A stretch of DNA of 16,003 bases, taken from positions 1-16,003 of the forward strand of contig QNZT01000049.1 of NCBI GenBank assembly GCA_003978455.1. The letters run 5' to 3'. Below the pieces are notes generated by a model that saw nothing but the letters and a program-made list of their open reading frames with translations, did not search any database and was not told where the DNA came from. Positions 15,442 to 16,003 of this stretch are shown piece after piece. The DNA comes from Sulfurospirillum sp. (GTDB lineage: Bacteria > Campylobacterota > Campylobacteria > Campylobacterales > QNZT01). The translations under genes were made by a program, and so were the position numbers. The first letter of the stretch is position 1. The number at the start of each line of letters is the position of its first letter.

Positions 15442-16003
15442 CTACTCCTGCGGTAAATAGATTTTGAAACCTTTGGTTTCATGTAATAGTTCAATTGTAC
15501 CATTATGCGCCTTGATAATCTCAAGACTGAGTGCCAGACCCAGACCGTGCCCTTTGGTTTTGGTGGTTTTAAACGGTTCATAGAGGATGTTTTCATTTTC
15601 GATCGGAACACCGCTGTCGGTGATGGTGAGGGTAATTCCGCCCCTCTCTTCTGTTGCGGTGATGCTGATGCTCCCCTCTTCATCGTCACTCTCTTCGATG
15701 GCATCTATGCTGTTGTAGAGAAAGTTCTGCATCACGATACCCAGCAGATCGGGATCGCCGGTGACGCTCAATGCCATAAAGTCGGTGTTGAGATGGATCT
15801 CTTTGGTATAGGCGTAGTTTTCGAAAGCGAGTCGGATATCCTCCTCCAGCACAGAGAGTGCAAAACGCTCCTTTTTGATATCCACCCCTTTGGTAAAGAG
15901 CAGCGTCGATTTGATGATCCGCTCGACACGTCCGATAGCGCTTTTGATCTCTTCGACAAGCGGTTTCTGTTTCGCATCGACCCGTTTGAAGAGGGTGGAT
16001 GCC
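15442..16003 (-). CDS. Sensor histidine kinase, C-terminal part (5' end beyond window)
   Basis: On the minus strand the frame is open from the window edge (first full codon at 16002) to TAG 15442-15444, giving about 186 residues. The visible part starts within the second helix of the dimerisation domain (LVEEIKSAIGRVERIIKSTLLF). It continues into a complete ATPase domain: N-box QNFLYNSIDAIEE, G1 TDSGVPI, F-box YEPFKTTKTKG, G2 GHGLGLALS, ending in IYLPQE. The phosphoacceptor histidine and any sensor domain are outside the window, so the signal is unknown. It is a different gene from the FIST kinase and of a more conventional type. The hemH gene follows after 26 bp, suggesting a shared transcript. 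Confidence 0.92.
   Translation of the reverse strand, partial: ASTLFKRVDAKQKPLVEEIKSAIGRVERIIKSTLLFTKGVDIKKERFALSVLEEDIRLAFENYAYTKEIHLNTDFMALSVTGDPDLLGIVMQNFLYNSIDAIEESDDEEGSISITATEERGGITLTITDSGVPIENENILYEPFKTTKTKGHGLGLALSLEIIKAHNGTIELLHETKGFKIYLPQE

Overview
The window looks like a chromosomal segment of a Campylobacterota (Epsilonproteobacteria) species. It encodes Campylobacter/Helicobacter-type 2-oxoglutarate:acceptor oxidoreductase subunits (oorABC), a Peb4/CBF2-like chaperone directly upstream of class II fructose-bisphosphate aldolase (the C. jejuni peb4-fba order), and a lon/bamD block divergent from fliW-proC (the C. jejuni Cj1073c-Cj1076 order). It also has a histidine kinase with the AHQWRQP box that is frequent in this phylum. 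GC content looks moderate by eye (not counted), which would suit a Sulfurovum/Sulfuricurvum-type sulfur oxidiser better than Campylobacter, but the genus is not established.

Layout. (1) 1-1606, plus strand: the end of oorA, then oorB and oorC with overlapping stop/start codons, closed by a hairpin terminator. (2) 1717-7757, plus strand: a YcjX-like P-loop NTPase (TTG start) overlapping a YcjF-like membrane protein. These are followed by a protein with a degenerate receiver domain, a PAS-like region and a degenerate HATPase-like C-terminus, then a soluble FIST-domain histidine kinase. The last two genes are each preceded by an inverted repeat whose 3' arm contains the Shine-Dalgarno sequence. 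(3) 7758-8004: a structured non-coding gap with several hairpins, ending in the peb4 promoter. (4) 8005-9924, plus strand: peb4-fba, closed by a strong intrinsic terminator. (5) 9999-13096, minus strand: the bamD-lon operon, convergent with fba. (6) 13280-14424, plus strand: fliW-proC, divergent from bamD. (7) 14474-16003, minus strand: a histidine kinase running off the window end, followed by hemH (TTG start).

Functionally, most genes are core housekeeping: 2-oxoglutarate synthase for the (reductive) TCA cycle, aldolase for gluconeogenesis/glycolysis, outer-membrane protein biogenesis (Peb4, BamD), proteolysis (Lon), flagellar control (FliW), proline synthesis (ProC) and haem synthesis (HemH). 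The least explained part is 3078-7757, where a YcjX/YcjF pair sits beside a probable pseudo-receiver/pseudo-kinase and a FIST sensor kinase. I saw no mobile elements, CRISPR arrays, tRNA or rRNA genes. The window is mostly ordinary chromosome, and that signalling unit with its hairpin leaders is the best candidate for something undescribed.
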